The notes under the pieces: model-generated
The model's database searches: none
What the model was told of the DNA's origin: nothing
Seen by the model: only the letters and a program-made list of their open reading frames with translations
Shown: in pieces, positions 7,045 through 15,166 of the stretch
How positions within the stretch are numbered: position 1 is the first letter of the stretch
How the letters are laid out: every line of letters starts with the position of its first letter
Source of the DNA: Stenotrophomonas_A sp035539015
GTDB lineage: Bacteria; Pseudomonadota; Gammaproteobacteria; Xanthomonadales; Xanthomonadaceae
NCBI GenBank assembly: GCA_035539015.1
Contig: DATLJF010000157.1
Location: forward strand, 1 to 43,522
Length of the DNA: 43,522 bases
Reading direction: 5' to 3'
Position numbers and translations under genes: made by a program

Positions 7045-7767
7045 ATGACCACTCGCCTCAACAAGCACATCGCCGAAACCGGCTTCTGTTCCCGCCGCGA
7101 GGCCGATCGCCTGATCGGCGAGCGCCGCGTCACCGTCAATGGCATCGTCGCCGGCACCGGCGCGGTGGTCGGCGAGGGCGACCAGGTATTGGTCGACGGC
7201 CAGCCGCTGCGCGTGCGCGAGGCCAAGAAGCCCGGCGCGCGCCGCCACGTCTACATTGCCCTCAACAAGCCGGTCGGCATCACCTGCACCACCGAAAGCT
7301 CGGTCAAGGGGAACATCGTCGAGTTCGTCGGCCACGAGCAGCGCATCTTCCCGGTCGGCCGCCTGGACAAGGATTCGGAAGGGTTGATCCTGCTCACCAG
7401 CAATGGCGACATCGTCAACGAAATCCTGCGCGCGGAAAATCGCCACCAGAAGGAGTACCTGGTCGCGGTCAACCAGCCGGTCACCGACGAATTCCTGCGC
7501 GGCATGGCGCGCGGGGTGCGCATCCATAACGAAACCACGTTGCCGTGCAAGACCTCGCGCATCGCCAAGTTCGGTTTCCGGGTGATCCTCGAGCAAGGCT
7601 TGAACCGGCAGATTCGCCTGATGGCGGCCGCTTTCGGCTACCGCGTCACCCAGCTGCGGCGCGTGCGCATCGACAACATCAAGCTGGGCGCGCTCAAGCC
7701 CGGGCAATGGCGCAACCTCACCGACCAGGAACTGCGCGGTTTGTTGCCGCAGCGTCAGGATTTTTGA
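7045..7767 (+). CDS. rluF: 23S rRNA pseudouridine synthase RluF
   Basis: A 240-residue enzyme with an N-terminal S4 domain (residues ~3-55, LNKHIAETGFCSRREADRLI) and an RsuA/RluB/E/F-type catalytic domain. GRLDKDSEGLILLTSNGD holds the catalytic Asp at residue 108. KEYLVAVNQPVTDEFLRGM and EQGLNRQIRLM are characteristic of RluF, which makes pseudouridine 2604 in 23S rRNA. It lacks the ~50-residue C-terminal tail of the E. coli enzyme. A -10-like GATAAT lies only six bases before the ATG, which could give a leaderless transcript. Confidence 0.93.
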   Translation: MTTRLNKHIAETGFCSRREADRLIGERRVTVNGIVAGTGAVVGEGDQVLVDGQPLRVREAKKPGARRHVYIALNKPVGITCTTESSVKGNIVEFVGHEQRIFPVGRLDKDSEGLILLTSNGDIVNEILRAENRHQKEYLVAVNQPVTDEFLRGMARGVRIHNETTLPCKTSRIAKFGFRVILEQGLNRQIRLMAAAFGYRVTQLRRVRIDNIKLGALKPGQWRNLTDQELRGLLPQRQDF

Positions 7768-7861
7768 GGCGCCTGTAGCGGAACCGAGAGCCGGTTGGCA
7801 TTCCGTGCGCTGACGAACCCACGCCGCATTGGCATACTCGGCCAATAGACGGGAAGGCCCA

Positions 7862-8935
7862 ATGATCAAGCCGGAAAAGCCCAGGGACGAAGCGCAGCGC
7901 CTGGAAGCGCTACAGCGTTACAAGGTCCTGGACACGCCGCCGGAGCGCGCGTTCGACGACCTGGTGCAGATCGCCACCACCCTGTGCGGCACCCAGATGG
8001 GCGCGGTCAGCCTGGTCGATCGCGACCGCCAGTGGTTCAAGGCCCGCAAGGGCCTGGGCGCAAGCGAGACGCCGCGCGAATATGCCTTTTGCGCGCACGC
8101 CATCCTGACTCCGGACCAAGTGTTCACGGTCGAAGACGCCGAGCAGGACGTGCGGTTCATCGGCAACCCCTACGTCACCGGCGACCCGCACCTGCGCTTC
8201 TACGCCGGCGCGCCGTTGTTGGGCAGCGAAGGCCAGGCGCTGGGCACCCTGTGCGTGTTCGACGACACCCCGGCGACCTTGAGCGAGGAGCAGCGCCAGG
8301 CGTTGGAGGCGTTGTCGCGCCAGGCCTCGCACCTGCTGGAATTGCGCCGGGTGGCCTTCAACCTGGACAAACAGCTGCGCGAACGCGACTGGTACGAGCA
8401 GCAGCTGGCGCAGTATTCCGAATCGCTGGAAACGCTCAACGCCGATCTCGCCGAGCAGACCCGTACCGATGTGCTCACCGGCCTGCCCAATCGCCGCGCC
8501 TTCGCCGCCGCGCTAGCCGCCGAGTCCGCACGCGACCCGTACGCGGCGCAGGCCTTGTCGGTGGCGGTGATCGACATCGACCACTTCAAGACCATCAACG
8601 ATTTGCACGGCCATGACCAGGGTGACGAGGTGCTGGTTGCGCTGGCGGCTCTGCTGCGGGCACACAGTGCCGGCCGCGGGATGATCGCGCGCGTGGGCGG
8701 CGAAGAGTTCGTGATGCTGCTGCCCGGCACGGCGCTGGAGCCGGCACGCCTGCAGTGCGAATTCCTGCGCCAGGAGATCGCCGTGTTGCCGATCAACCTG
8801 CCGGTCACCGTCAGTATTGGTCTTGCCCAGCTGCAGCCGGGCGAGCGCGCCGAACAGTGCCTGAAGCGCGCCGACCAGGCGCTGTACCTGGCCAAGCACC
8901 AGGGCCGCGATCGCGTGGTGGCCAGTGCCGGTTGA
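7862..8935 (+). CDS. GAF-GGDEF diguanylate cyclase
   Basis: A 357-residue soluble protein. An N-terminal GAF domain (~15-165) opens with RLEALQRYKVLDTPPERAFD, typical of this sensor class. A short coiled linker (~168-205, KQLRERDWYEQQLAQYSESLE) leads to a GGDEF domain (~205-355). The active-site signature is GGEEF at ~279-283, and the metal/substrate region DIDHFKTINDLHGHDQGDEVL is intact, so it should make cyclic di-GMP from GTP. The RxxD inhibitory site normally just upstream of GGEEF is replaced by AGRG, so product inhibition is probably absent. GGGAAGG precedes the ATG at 7862. The GAF ligand is unknown. Confidence 0.94.
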   Translation: MIKPEKPRDEAQRLEALQRYKVLDTPPERAFDDLVQIATTLCGTQMGAVSLVDRDRQWFKARKGLGASETPREYAFCAHAILTPDQVFTVEDAEQDVRFIGNPYVTGDPHLRFYAGAPLLGSEGQALGTLCVFDDTPATLSEEQRQALEALSRQASHLLELRRVAFNLDKQLRERDWYEQQLAQYSESLETLNADLAEQTRTDVLTGLPNRRAFAAALAAESARDPYAAQALSVAVIDIDHFKTINDLHGHDQGDEVLVALAALLRAHSAGRGMIARVGGEEFVMLLPGTALEPARLQCEFLRQEIAVLPINLPVTVSIGLAQLQPGERAEQCLKRADQALYLAKHQGRDRVVASAG

Positions 8936-8952
8936 ACCGGCACCGCGCGGTA

Positions 8953-9888
8953 TCAATCCACGATGGCCTTGTTCTCCGCGGTGCCGAGCAGGTCGGCATG
9001 CTGGATGCGTCCGCGCCGGTGCTGCAGCAGCGGATGCAGGAAGACCGCGCCGAGGATGATCGCCACGCCCAGGTAGAACTGCGGCGTCAACTCGCGCTGC
9101 TCGCCCAGCAGGAGCGCCGCCAGCACGATCGCGTAGACCGGTTCGAGGTTGGTCACCAGTTGCACCGTGTAGGCACTGAGCCGGCGCAGCGCGACCAGGG
9201 CCAGGGCAAACGGCAGCAGGGTGCAGGCCAGGGCCAGGAGCAGCAGCAAGGCGGTGTCGTGCAGGTCGGGCACCACCCAGTGGGCCGGCCCGAGCATCGG
9301 TGCGAGGAACGGCAGCAACGGCGCCAGCACCGTCAGCAGCAACGTGCCGGCGCCGAGTTCGACCGCGTTGACGGTGAGCGGGTCGGCGTGGTCGACCAGG
9401 CGCTTGTTGAACGAACCGAACAGCGCCACCAGCAGCGCCGATACCGCGCCCACCACCACGCCCACGCGCATGTCGTCCGGCACCCCGCCCGCGACCAGCG
9501 CCACGCCGGGCAACACCGCCAGGCCGAACAGTAGCTCGCGCCACTGGAACGGGCGGCGCGCGACCCAGGGTTCGATCAATGCGGTAAAAGCCGGCGCCAT
9601 CGCGATGCAGGTGGCCGCCACCGACGCATTGGCCAGCTTGATCGCGCCATAGAAGGTCAGCCAATGCAGCGCGACCAGCGCGCCGACCCCGGCATAGGCC
9701 AACACCAGCCGCGGACGCAGTGCGCGCAGGCCGCGCCACACCCGCGGCCACAACAGCAGGGCGGCGACCACGATCAGCATGCGCCACCACACCAGCGGCA
9801 GCGCCGGCAGGGTGATCAGCTTGCCAAGAATGGCCGTGACACCCCACAGCAGGACGCAAAAATGGATTTGCAGCAGAGCGTTGCGCAT
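8953..9888 (-). CDS. EamA/DMT-family transporter
   Basis: A 311-residue protein with ten predicted transmembrane helices in two five-helix EamA halves. The first half runs from HFCVLLWGVTAILGKLITLP through TFYGAIKLANASVAATCIAM. The second carries AYTVQLVTNLEPVYAIVLAALLLGE, the usual second-half signature. Such inner-membrane proteins export amino acids or other metabolites; the substrate cannot be read from sequence. It converges on the GGDEF gene with a 17-base gap. It is the first of three DMT exporters in this window, and they differ enough not to be recent duplicates. Confidence 0.92.
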   Translation of the reverse strand: MRNALLQIHFCVLLWGVTAILGKLITLPALPLVWWRMLIVVAALLLWPRVWRGLRALRPRLVLAYAGVGALVALHWLTFYGAIKLANASVAATCIAMAPAFTALIEPWVARRPFQWRELLFGLAVLPGVALVAGGVPDDMRVGVVVGAVSALLVALFGSFNKRLVDHADPLTVNAVELGAGTLLLTVLAPLLPFLAPMLGPAHWVVPDLHDTALLLLLALACTLLPFALALVALRRLSAYTVQLVTNLEPVYAIVLAALLLGEQRELTPQFYLGVAIILGAVFLHPLLQHRRGRIQHADLLGTAENKAIVD

Positions 9889-9953
9889 GGGGAGGGCAGA
9901 GGGCGGTAGATGCCCATTGTCGTGGCCAATGCAGGCGAGGCCAAGCCATCACT

Positions 9954-10060
9954 GTAGGAGGGGCTCTGGGTGGCCTCGGGCCACCAGCCCCGACCGGATG
10001 ACGTCGACTTACTGGGAGTTTCCCGCGAGCGGAAGGTATCGGGGCTAAAGCCCCTCCTAC
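9954..10060. repeat. GTAGGAG-type REP pair
   Basis: Inverted arms GTAGGAGGGGCT (9954-9965) and AGCCCCTCCTAC (10049-10060) bracket an ~80-base centre that holds a smaller hairpin (GGTGGCC-TCG-GGCCACC). The tip is the GTAG-type REP motif common in xanthomonad and pseudomonad intergenic regions. It sits in the 205-base gap between two minus-strand genes (9889-10093), where I see nothing else. Confidence 0.8.
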
Positions 10061-10093
10061 AAGAAGCCCCGTTCTGTCGGTCGAGGTTTAAGT

Positions 10094-10921
10094 TCAGCGC
10101 GTCAGCTGCTGCAACAGCGCCATGGCAGCCGCAGGATTTCGCTCTTTCGCGGCGCTGATGAAGTACACGTAGACCTCGCGTGGCTTGCCCTTGGCCAGCG
10201 GCTTGGCCACGTGCGGCAGCTCGGCCACGTCCTCGCCACGCCGCCATGCCTGGATGCGCTCGGCCCATTGCGCCAGGGCCGGGGCGCTGTAGCCGTGCGT
10301 CAATCGCGCCTGGCTGCGCATCAATCGCGCATAGACGAAATCGGTGTGCAGGTCGGCAAAGGACGGATGCTCCGGCGAATCGGTGTACACCATCGCCACG
10401 CCATGCTGGCGCAGCAATGCCACCAGTTCGGCGTCGACAAAGTCCGGGTCGCGGATCTCCACCACATGCCGCAGCGTGCGACCCTGCGCCTGTTTCGGCA
10501 GCAGCGCCAGGAACCCGGCGAAATCCTCGCGGTCCATCTTCTTGCCCGCAGCAAATTGCCAGACCAGCGGGCCGAGCTTGGCCCCCAGTTCGGCGATGCC
10601 TTCGACGAAACCCTTGATCTGGCCACCGGTGCCGGCCAGCTTGCGCGATTGGGTGATGCGCTTGGGCGCCTTGGCCGAGAAGACGAAGTGGGCCGGGGTT
10701 TCATCGCGCCATTTGGCGTAGGTCGCCGGCTTCTGCTCACCGTAGTAGGTGCCGTTGATTTCGATCGCGCTGACGTGGCGGCTGGCATATTCGAGCTCGC
10801 GCCGCTGTACCAGGTCTTGCGGATAGAACATGCCGCCGCGCCAGGGCGCGAACACCCAGCCGCCGATGCCGACGTGGATGCCTGGCAAGCTCGGCGTGGC
10901 GTTCTCGAAAAGCTCTGTCAT
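10094..10921 (-). CDS. DUF72 family protein (YecE-like)
   Basis: A 275-residue protein with the DUF72 TIM-barrel-like fold. The N-terminal motif VGIGGWVFAPWRGGMFYP, the EINGTYYGEQKPATYAKWRDETP segment, FVFSAKAPKRITQSRKL, and the C-terminal VYVYFISAAKERNPAAAM match the family. DUF72 proteins are widespread, cytoplasmic and of unproven biochemical function. The barrel suggests an enzyme, but no reaction is established. The VOC-family gene lies immediately upstream (51-base gap) on the same strand, so they may be co-transcribed. Confidence 0.92.
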   Translation of the reverse strand: MTELFENATPSLPGIHVGIGGWVFAPWRGGMFYPQDLVQRRELEYASRHVSAIEINGTYYGEQKPATYAKWRDETPAHFVFSAKAPKRITQSRKLAGTGGQIKGFVEGIAELGAKLGPLVWQFAAGKKMDREDFAGFLALLPKQAQGRTLRHVVEIRDPDFVDAELVALLRQHGVAMVYTDSPEHPSFADLHTDFVYARLMRSQARLTHGYSAPALAQWAERIQAWRRGEDVAELPHVAKPLAKGKPREVYVYFISAAKERNPAAAMALLQQLTR

Positions 10922-10972
10922 CGGATCCTCCGGTGGCGCAGGCCGACAGTGTGCCAGCGTCGGCCGCGGGCA

Positions 10973-11401
10973 TCACGCCTGGCGCCACGGATCGTAGTCG
11001 CCGAACCACCACAGGTGGCCTTCGGGATCACGACAGGCGTAGCCACGCCCGCCATAACCCTGGTCGGACAGCGCGATCACTACCTCGGCCCCTGCCGCCA
11101 CGGCCTGTGCGTGATGCGCATCGGCATCGGCCACCACCACGCAGGCGCTCTGGGTTTCGCGTCCGCCCACCTCGCCGGGCTGCACGATCAGCTTGCCCCA
11201 CTCACTGATGCGGTCTACCGACCCCAGCATCACCATGCCGTTGCCGAAGCTCAACTGCGCGTGCAGGACCATGCCGTCCTGCTCGTACACCGCGTGCCGC
11301 TCGAAGCCGAAGGCACGACATAACCAGTCGATCGCCGCGTGGGCGTCGCGGTAGCGCAGGCAGGGGATGATCGTGGCACGGGTATCGGCAGGTGCGGACA
11401 T
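10973..11401 (-). CDS. VOC (glyoxalase/bleomycin-resistance) superfamily protein
   Basis: A 142-residue protein of the vicinal-oxygen-chelate fold. It opens with TIIPCLRYRDAHAAIDWLCRAFGFERHAV, has an MVLHAQLSFGNGMVMLGS strand pair, and ends with ALSDQGYGGRGYACRDPEGHLWWFGDY. This layout resembles PhnB-like and YdeK-like VOC proteins, which may be lyases, dioxygenases or antibiotic-binding proteins; the specific role is unknown. The ATG at 11401 was chosen because the fold begins ~10 residues later; an in-frame ATG at 11416 would add five residues. It is divergent from the serine hydrolase. Confidence 0.88.
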   Translation of the reverse strand: MSAPADTRATIIPCLRYRDAHAAIDWLCRAFGFERHAVYEQDGMVLHAQLSFGNGMVMLGSVDRISEWGKLIVQPGEVGGRETQSACVVVADADAHHAQAVAAGAEVVIALSDQGYGGRGYACRDPEGHLWWFGDYDPWRQA

Positions 11402-11514
11402 GCGGGCGGCTCCCATCGGGCGGGCGAACGGCAAGGCTGGTCGCGGCCGCGTTACCATCGTGCGAAACCGCTTCCGCGCCATGGCGCGGCGATATTCGCA
11501 ACCGGAGAAGACGC

Positions 11515-13080
11515 TTGAACAAGTGGGCATGGGGAGGGGCGATGTTGCTCGTATCAGTAGTGACGCAGGCGCAGGCGCTGCCGGCGGGGCTGGCGGATTT
11601 CGATGCACGGGTGGAGCGGGTACGCCAGCAGTTCGACGTGCCGGGGATCGCGGTGGCCATCGTCAAGGATGGCGAGGTGGTGCTGGCCCGCGGCTACGGC
11701 GTGCGCGAGCAGGACAAGCCTGGCCGCGTCGATGCGCAGACGCCGTTCGCCATCGCCTCCAACACCAAGGCCTTCACCGCCGCGTCGCTGTCGATCCTGG
11801 CCGATGAGGGCAAGCTCAAGCTGGACGACCGGGTGATCGACCACCTGCCGTGGTTCCGCATGTCCGACCCCTACGTGACCGGCGAGATGCGCATCCGCGA
11901 CCTGCTCTCGCATCGCAGTGGGCTGACCCTCGGCGCCGGCGACCTGCTGTACTGGCCGGCGACGACCTACGACAGCAAGGAGGTGGTCGCGCGCCTGGCC
12001 AAGGTGCCACTGAAAGGGGGCTTCCGCGACCGCTATGCCTACGACAACATCCTCTACGCCGTGGCCCAGCAGGTCATCGAGCAGGTCTCGGGCCTGTCGT
12101 ATGCCGATTTCCTGCAACAGCGCATCTTCGACCCGGTCGGCATGCGCGGTGCGCGCTTCAACGCCGATCATCTGCAGCCCGGGGATGCGCCGGCAGTGGG
12201 CCACGCCAAGTACGATTTCAGCGAGCTGCGCACGGTGGTGCCGCTCACCTGGGCGAACAATTCCGGCGCCGGCGGGATCTATGCCAGCGTCGACGATTTG
12301 GCCAAGTGGATGCGGGTGCAACTGGACGCGGGCCACTTGCCGGACGGCACGCCGCTTTTCAGCGAGCAGCGGCAGCGTGAGATGTGGTCGATGATCACGC
12401 CGCAGCCGATCCCCGAGCCGAGTGTGCCGGCGTTGGCGGCGGCGCGCCCGGATTTTGCCGGTTACGGCGAGGGCTGGAGCTTGAGTTCGTACCGGGGCCA
12501 GCGCCTGGTCTGGCACACCGGCGGTTGGCCGGGAATGGTGTCGCGCTTGACGCTATTGCCAGCGCAGAAGCTGGGCGTGGTGGTGTTGACCAACCAGGAG
12601 GTGGGCGCGGCGTTCAATGCGATCACGATGCAGGTGCTCGATGCGTATCTGCAGGCGCCGGCGACGGATTGGACGGCGGCGTATGCGGCGGCGGTGGCCA
12701 AGGCGCAGGCCGGTGCTGATACGAGTTGGGCCAAGCATGTGGCCGCGCGTGATGCGCGTTCGCGGCCTTCGTTGCCGTTGGCGCGTTATGCGGGCACTTA
12801 TGCGGATCCTTGGTATGGGGAGGTGGTGTTGGTGCAGGAGGGCGGGAAGTTGCGTTTGCGCTTCAGCCGTACGCCGCAGTTGCTGGGGACGCTGGAGCAT
12901 TGGCAGCACGATACGTTCGTGGTGCGGTGGGATGATCGGTCGCTCAATGCGGATGCGTTCGTGAATTTCGCGCTGTCTGCGGATGGGGCGGTGCGGGAGG
13001 TAAGGATGGAGGCGGTTTCGCCTTTGACGGATTTTAGTTTTGATTTTCAGGATTTGGTGTTGAGGCCTGTGGAGCCTTAA
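11515..13080 (+). CDS. Exported serine beta-lactamase-like hydrolase
   Basis: A 521-residue class C beta-lactamase/AmpH-type serine hydrolase. A signal peptide (residues 1-~21, ending QAQA) precedes LPAGLADFDARVERVRQQF. The catalytic set is complete: S82-N-T-K85 (SxxK), Y176-D-N178 (YxN) and H334-T-G336 (the KTG equivalent). The last ~100 residues form a DUF3471-like beta domain. Such periplasmic enzymes act as peptidases or esterases and rarely as true beta-lactamases. The start is TTG at 11515, seven bases after GGAG; the ATG at 11542 would leave a very short signal with no positive charge. The final 36 sense codons contain no NNC codon, unlike the gene's first half. Confidence 0.9.
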   Translation: MNKWAWGGAMLLVSVVTQAQALPAGLADFDARVERVRQQFDVPGIAVAIVKDGEVVLARGYGVREQDKPGRVDAQTPFAIASNTKAFTAASLSILADEGKLKLDDRVIDHLPWFRMSDPYVTGEMRIRDLLSHRSGLTLGAGDLLYWPATTYDSKEVVARLAKVPLKGGFRDRYAYDNILYAVAQQVIEQVSGLSYADFLQQRIFDPVGMRGARFNADHLQPGDAPAVGHAKYDFSELRTVVPLTWANNSGAGGIYASVDDLAKWMRVQLDAGHLPDGTPLFSEQRQREMWSMITPQPIPEPSVPALAAARPDFAGYGEGWSLSSYRGQRLVWHTGGWPGMVSRLTLLPAQKLGVVVLTNQEVGAAFNAITMQVLDAYLQAPATDWTAAYAAAVAKAQAGADTSWAKHVAARDARSRPSLPLARYAGTYADPWYGEVVLVQEGGKLRLRFSRTPQLLGTLEHWQHDTFVVRWDDRSLNADAFVNFALSADGAVREVRMEAVSPLTDFSFDFQDLVLRPVEP

Positions 13081-13110
13081 GAGCTGGCATTTCGGCCGCT
13101 TTGTTGGGCT

Positions 13111-13230
13111 GCGCGGCGTCCGGGGGCAGGCCGCTTTCGGGACACGCCGTGAACCCGTCCGTGGGGGCTAATCGGCGACATCCATGTCGCCGATTGTCCC
13201 GAAAGCGGCCTGCCCCCGGACGCCCGATGG
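13111..13230. repeat. Nested-hairpin dispersed element, copy A
   Basis: A perfect 29-bp stem (13116-13144 pairing with 13195-13223) encloses a 26-base spacer and a second perfect hairpin, ATCGGCGACA-TCCA-TGTCGCCGAT (13171-13194), which abuts the right arm. Flanks are GCGCGGC on the left and CCGATGG on the right. Copies B (38 kb) and C (19.9 kb) share this architecture. It fills most of the 243-base gap between the hydrolase and the ABC transporter. I see no gene in it. Confidence 0.92.
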
Positions 13231-13323
13231 TTCGGCGCTGGGGGCGGGGGAGGCAGAGCAAAAGCAGAGCAAGGGCGCTGGCGGGCGGTGCGATAATCGG
13301 GGCCTGCTTCGAGGGTGTGCGCC

Positions 13324-15156
13324 ATGTTTCGCTGGTTCGAGTCTTTGATTGATGTTTTTCCCAAGGCGGATTTCGCGATGCCGCCGCGTTCGGTCTGGCG
13401 CTTTTATCTGCACTATCTGCGGCCGGTGTGGCCGGTGTTGCTCGCGACGCTGGTGGCGGGGTTGTTGCTGGCGCTGGTGGAGGTGGCGATGTTCGATTTT
13501 CTCGGGCGTATCGTCGATCTGCTGGCGGAGGGGCCGGGGACGGGGTTCTTCGAGCGGCATGCGACGGTGTTGGGCTGGATGGCGGTGGTCACGTTGTTGG
13601 TGCGGCCGTTGTTGGTGGCGGTGCACAATCTGCTGGTCAATCAGGCGATCGTGCCGGGGCTGAGCAATCGTTCGCGCTGGTTGATGCATAACTATGTGGT
13701 GCGGCAGAGTCTGTCGTTCTTCCAGAATGATTTCGCCGGCCGTATCGCCAATCGGGTCATGCAGACGGGGACGTCGTTGCGTGAGTCGGCGGTGCAGATG
13801 GTCGATGCGCTCTGGTACATCGTGGTCTATACCGGCAGTGCGCTGTGGTTGTTCGCGCGGGCTGATCCGATCCTGACGCTGCCGTTGTTGCTCTGGTTGG
13901 TGGTGTACGTCGGGCTGATGGCGTGGTTCGTGCCGCGCATGAAGGAGCGGGCGTGGATTGCGTCGGATGCGCGCTCGAAGGCGATGGGGCGCATTGTCGA
14001 TGGCTATACCAATATTTCCACGCTGAAGCTGTTCGCCCATGCTGGGCGTGAGCAGGGCTATGTGCGCGATGCGGTGGAGGAGCTGGCGGTGAAGCATCGC
14101 CGGCAGACGCGCATGACCACGGCGCTGGATACGTGGATCGCGATTGCCAATGGGTTCCTCATCGTCGGTACGTGCGCGCTGGCGCTGTGGTTGTGGCAGC
14201 GCGGGCAGGTGACGGTGGGGGCGATCACCCTGGCCACCGGCCTGGTAATCCGCATCCACAATATGTCCGGCTGGATCATGTGGACGGTCAACGGCATCTT
14301 CGAGGATATCGGCACGGTGCAGGACGGGATGCAGACGGTCTCGCAGCCGCTCACGGTGCAGGATGCGGGCGATGCGCGGCCGCTGCGGGTGTCTCGCGGG
14401 GAAGTGCATTTCGAGGACATCCATTTCCACTACGGCAAGCGCGGCGGCGTCATCGCCGGGCTCGACCTGGTGGTGCGGCCCGGTGAGAAGATCGGCCTGG
14501 TCGGGCCTTCGGGCGCGGGCAAGTCGACGCTGGTCAATGTGCTGTTGCGCCTGTACGACCTGGAGCAGGGGCGCATCCTCATCGACGGCCAGGACATCGC
14601 GCACGTGACCCAGGAAAGCTTGCGCGGTCAGATCGGCGTGGTGACGCAGGACACCTCGCTGCTGCACCGCTCGATCCGCGACAACCTGTTGTACGGGCGC
14701 CCCGATGCGACCGTGGCGCAGATGCAGGCGGCAGTAGCCCGGGCGCGTGCCGACGGCTTCATCGAGACGTTGGTGGATGGCGAGGGGCGGCGGGGTTATG
14801 ACGCCCATGTGGGCGAGCGCGGCGTCAAACTGTCCGGCGGGCAGCGGCAACGCATCGCCATCGCGCGCGTGCTGTTGAAGGATGCGCCGATCCTGGTGCT
14901 GGACGAGGCGACTTCCGCGCTGGATTCGGAGGTGGAAGCGGCCATCCAGGACAGCCTGGATGATTTGATGACCGGCAAGACCGTGATCGCGATCGCGCAC
15001 CGGCTCTCGACCATCGCGCGGATGGACCGCTTGGTGGTGATGGACCAGGGCGCGATCGTGGAGACCGGCACGCACGCCGAACTGGTGGTGCGCGGTGGCC
15101 TGTATGCGCGGCTGTGGGCGCGGCAGACCGGCGGGTTCGTGGCGGCCGACGCGTAG
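13324..15156 (+). CDS. ABC exporter, fused permease and ATPase
   Basis: A 610-residue type-I ABC exporter half-transporter, acting as a homodimer in the inner membrane. The six-helix transmembrane domain spans residues ~25-325. The nucleotide-binding domain has Walker A GPSGAGKST (~394-402), Q-loop VVTQDTSLLHRSIRDNL, signature LSGGQRQR (~503), Walker B ILVLDEAT (~523) and the switch His in IAHRLS. The overall form is like MsbA or Atm1-type exporters; the substrate is unknown. The ATG at 13324 is preferred to the GTG at 13315. GATAAT at 13292-13297 is a possible -10. The 5' third is poor in NNC codons compared with the 3' half. Confidence 0.93.
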   Translation: MFRWFESLIDVFPKADFAMPPRSVWRFYLHYLRPVWPVLLATLVAGLLLALVEVAMFDFLGRIVDLLAEGPGTGFFERHATVLGWMAVVTLLVRPLLVAVHNLLVNQAIVPGLSNRSRWLMHNYVVRQSLSFFQNDFAGRIANRVMQTGTSLRESAVQMVDALWYIVVYTGSALWLFARADPILTLPLLLWLVVYVGLMAWFVPRMKERAWIASDARSKAMGRIVDGYTNISTLKLFAHAGREQGYVRDAVEELAVKHRRQTRMTTALDTWIAIANGFLIVGTCALALWLWQRGQVTVGAITLATGLVIRIHNMSGWIMWTVNGIFEDIGTVQDGMQTVSQPLTVQDAGDARPLRVSRGEVHFEDIHFHYGKRGGVIAGLDLVVRPGEKIGLVGPSGAGKSTLVNVLLRLYDLEQGRILIDGQDIAHVTQESLRGQIGVVTQDTSLLHRSIRDNLLYGRPDATVAQMQAAVARARADGFIETLVDGEGRRGYDAHVGERGVKLSGGQRQRIAIARVLLKDAPILVLDEATSALDSEVEAAIQDSLDDLMTGKTVIAIAHRLSTIARMDRLVVMDQGAIVETGTHAELVVRGGLYARLWARQTGGFVAADA

Positions 15157-15166
15157 CCGGCGCGAC

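Noticed and set aside
11515..13080. Serine hydrolase as an antibiotic-resistance beta-lactamase
   Set aside because: The SxxK/YxN/HTG set and DUF3471-like tail are typical of the broad hydrolase/peptidase group; there is no evidence for beta-lactam resistance.
13101..13352. Short open frames read through nested-hairpin copy A
   Set aside because: They translate the palindrome itself; similar peptides would appear at every repeat copy and none has a ribosome site.
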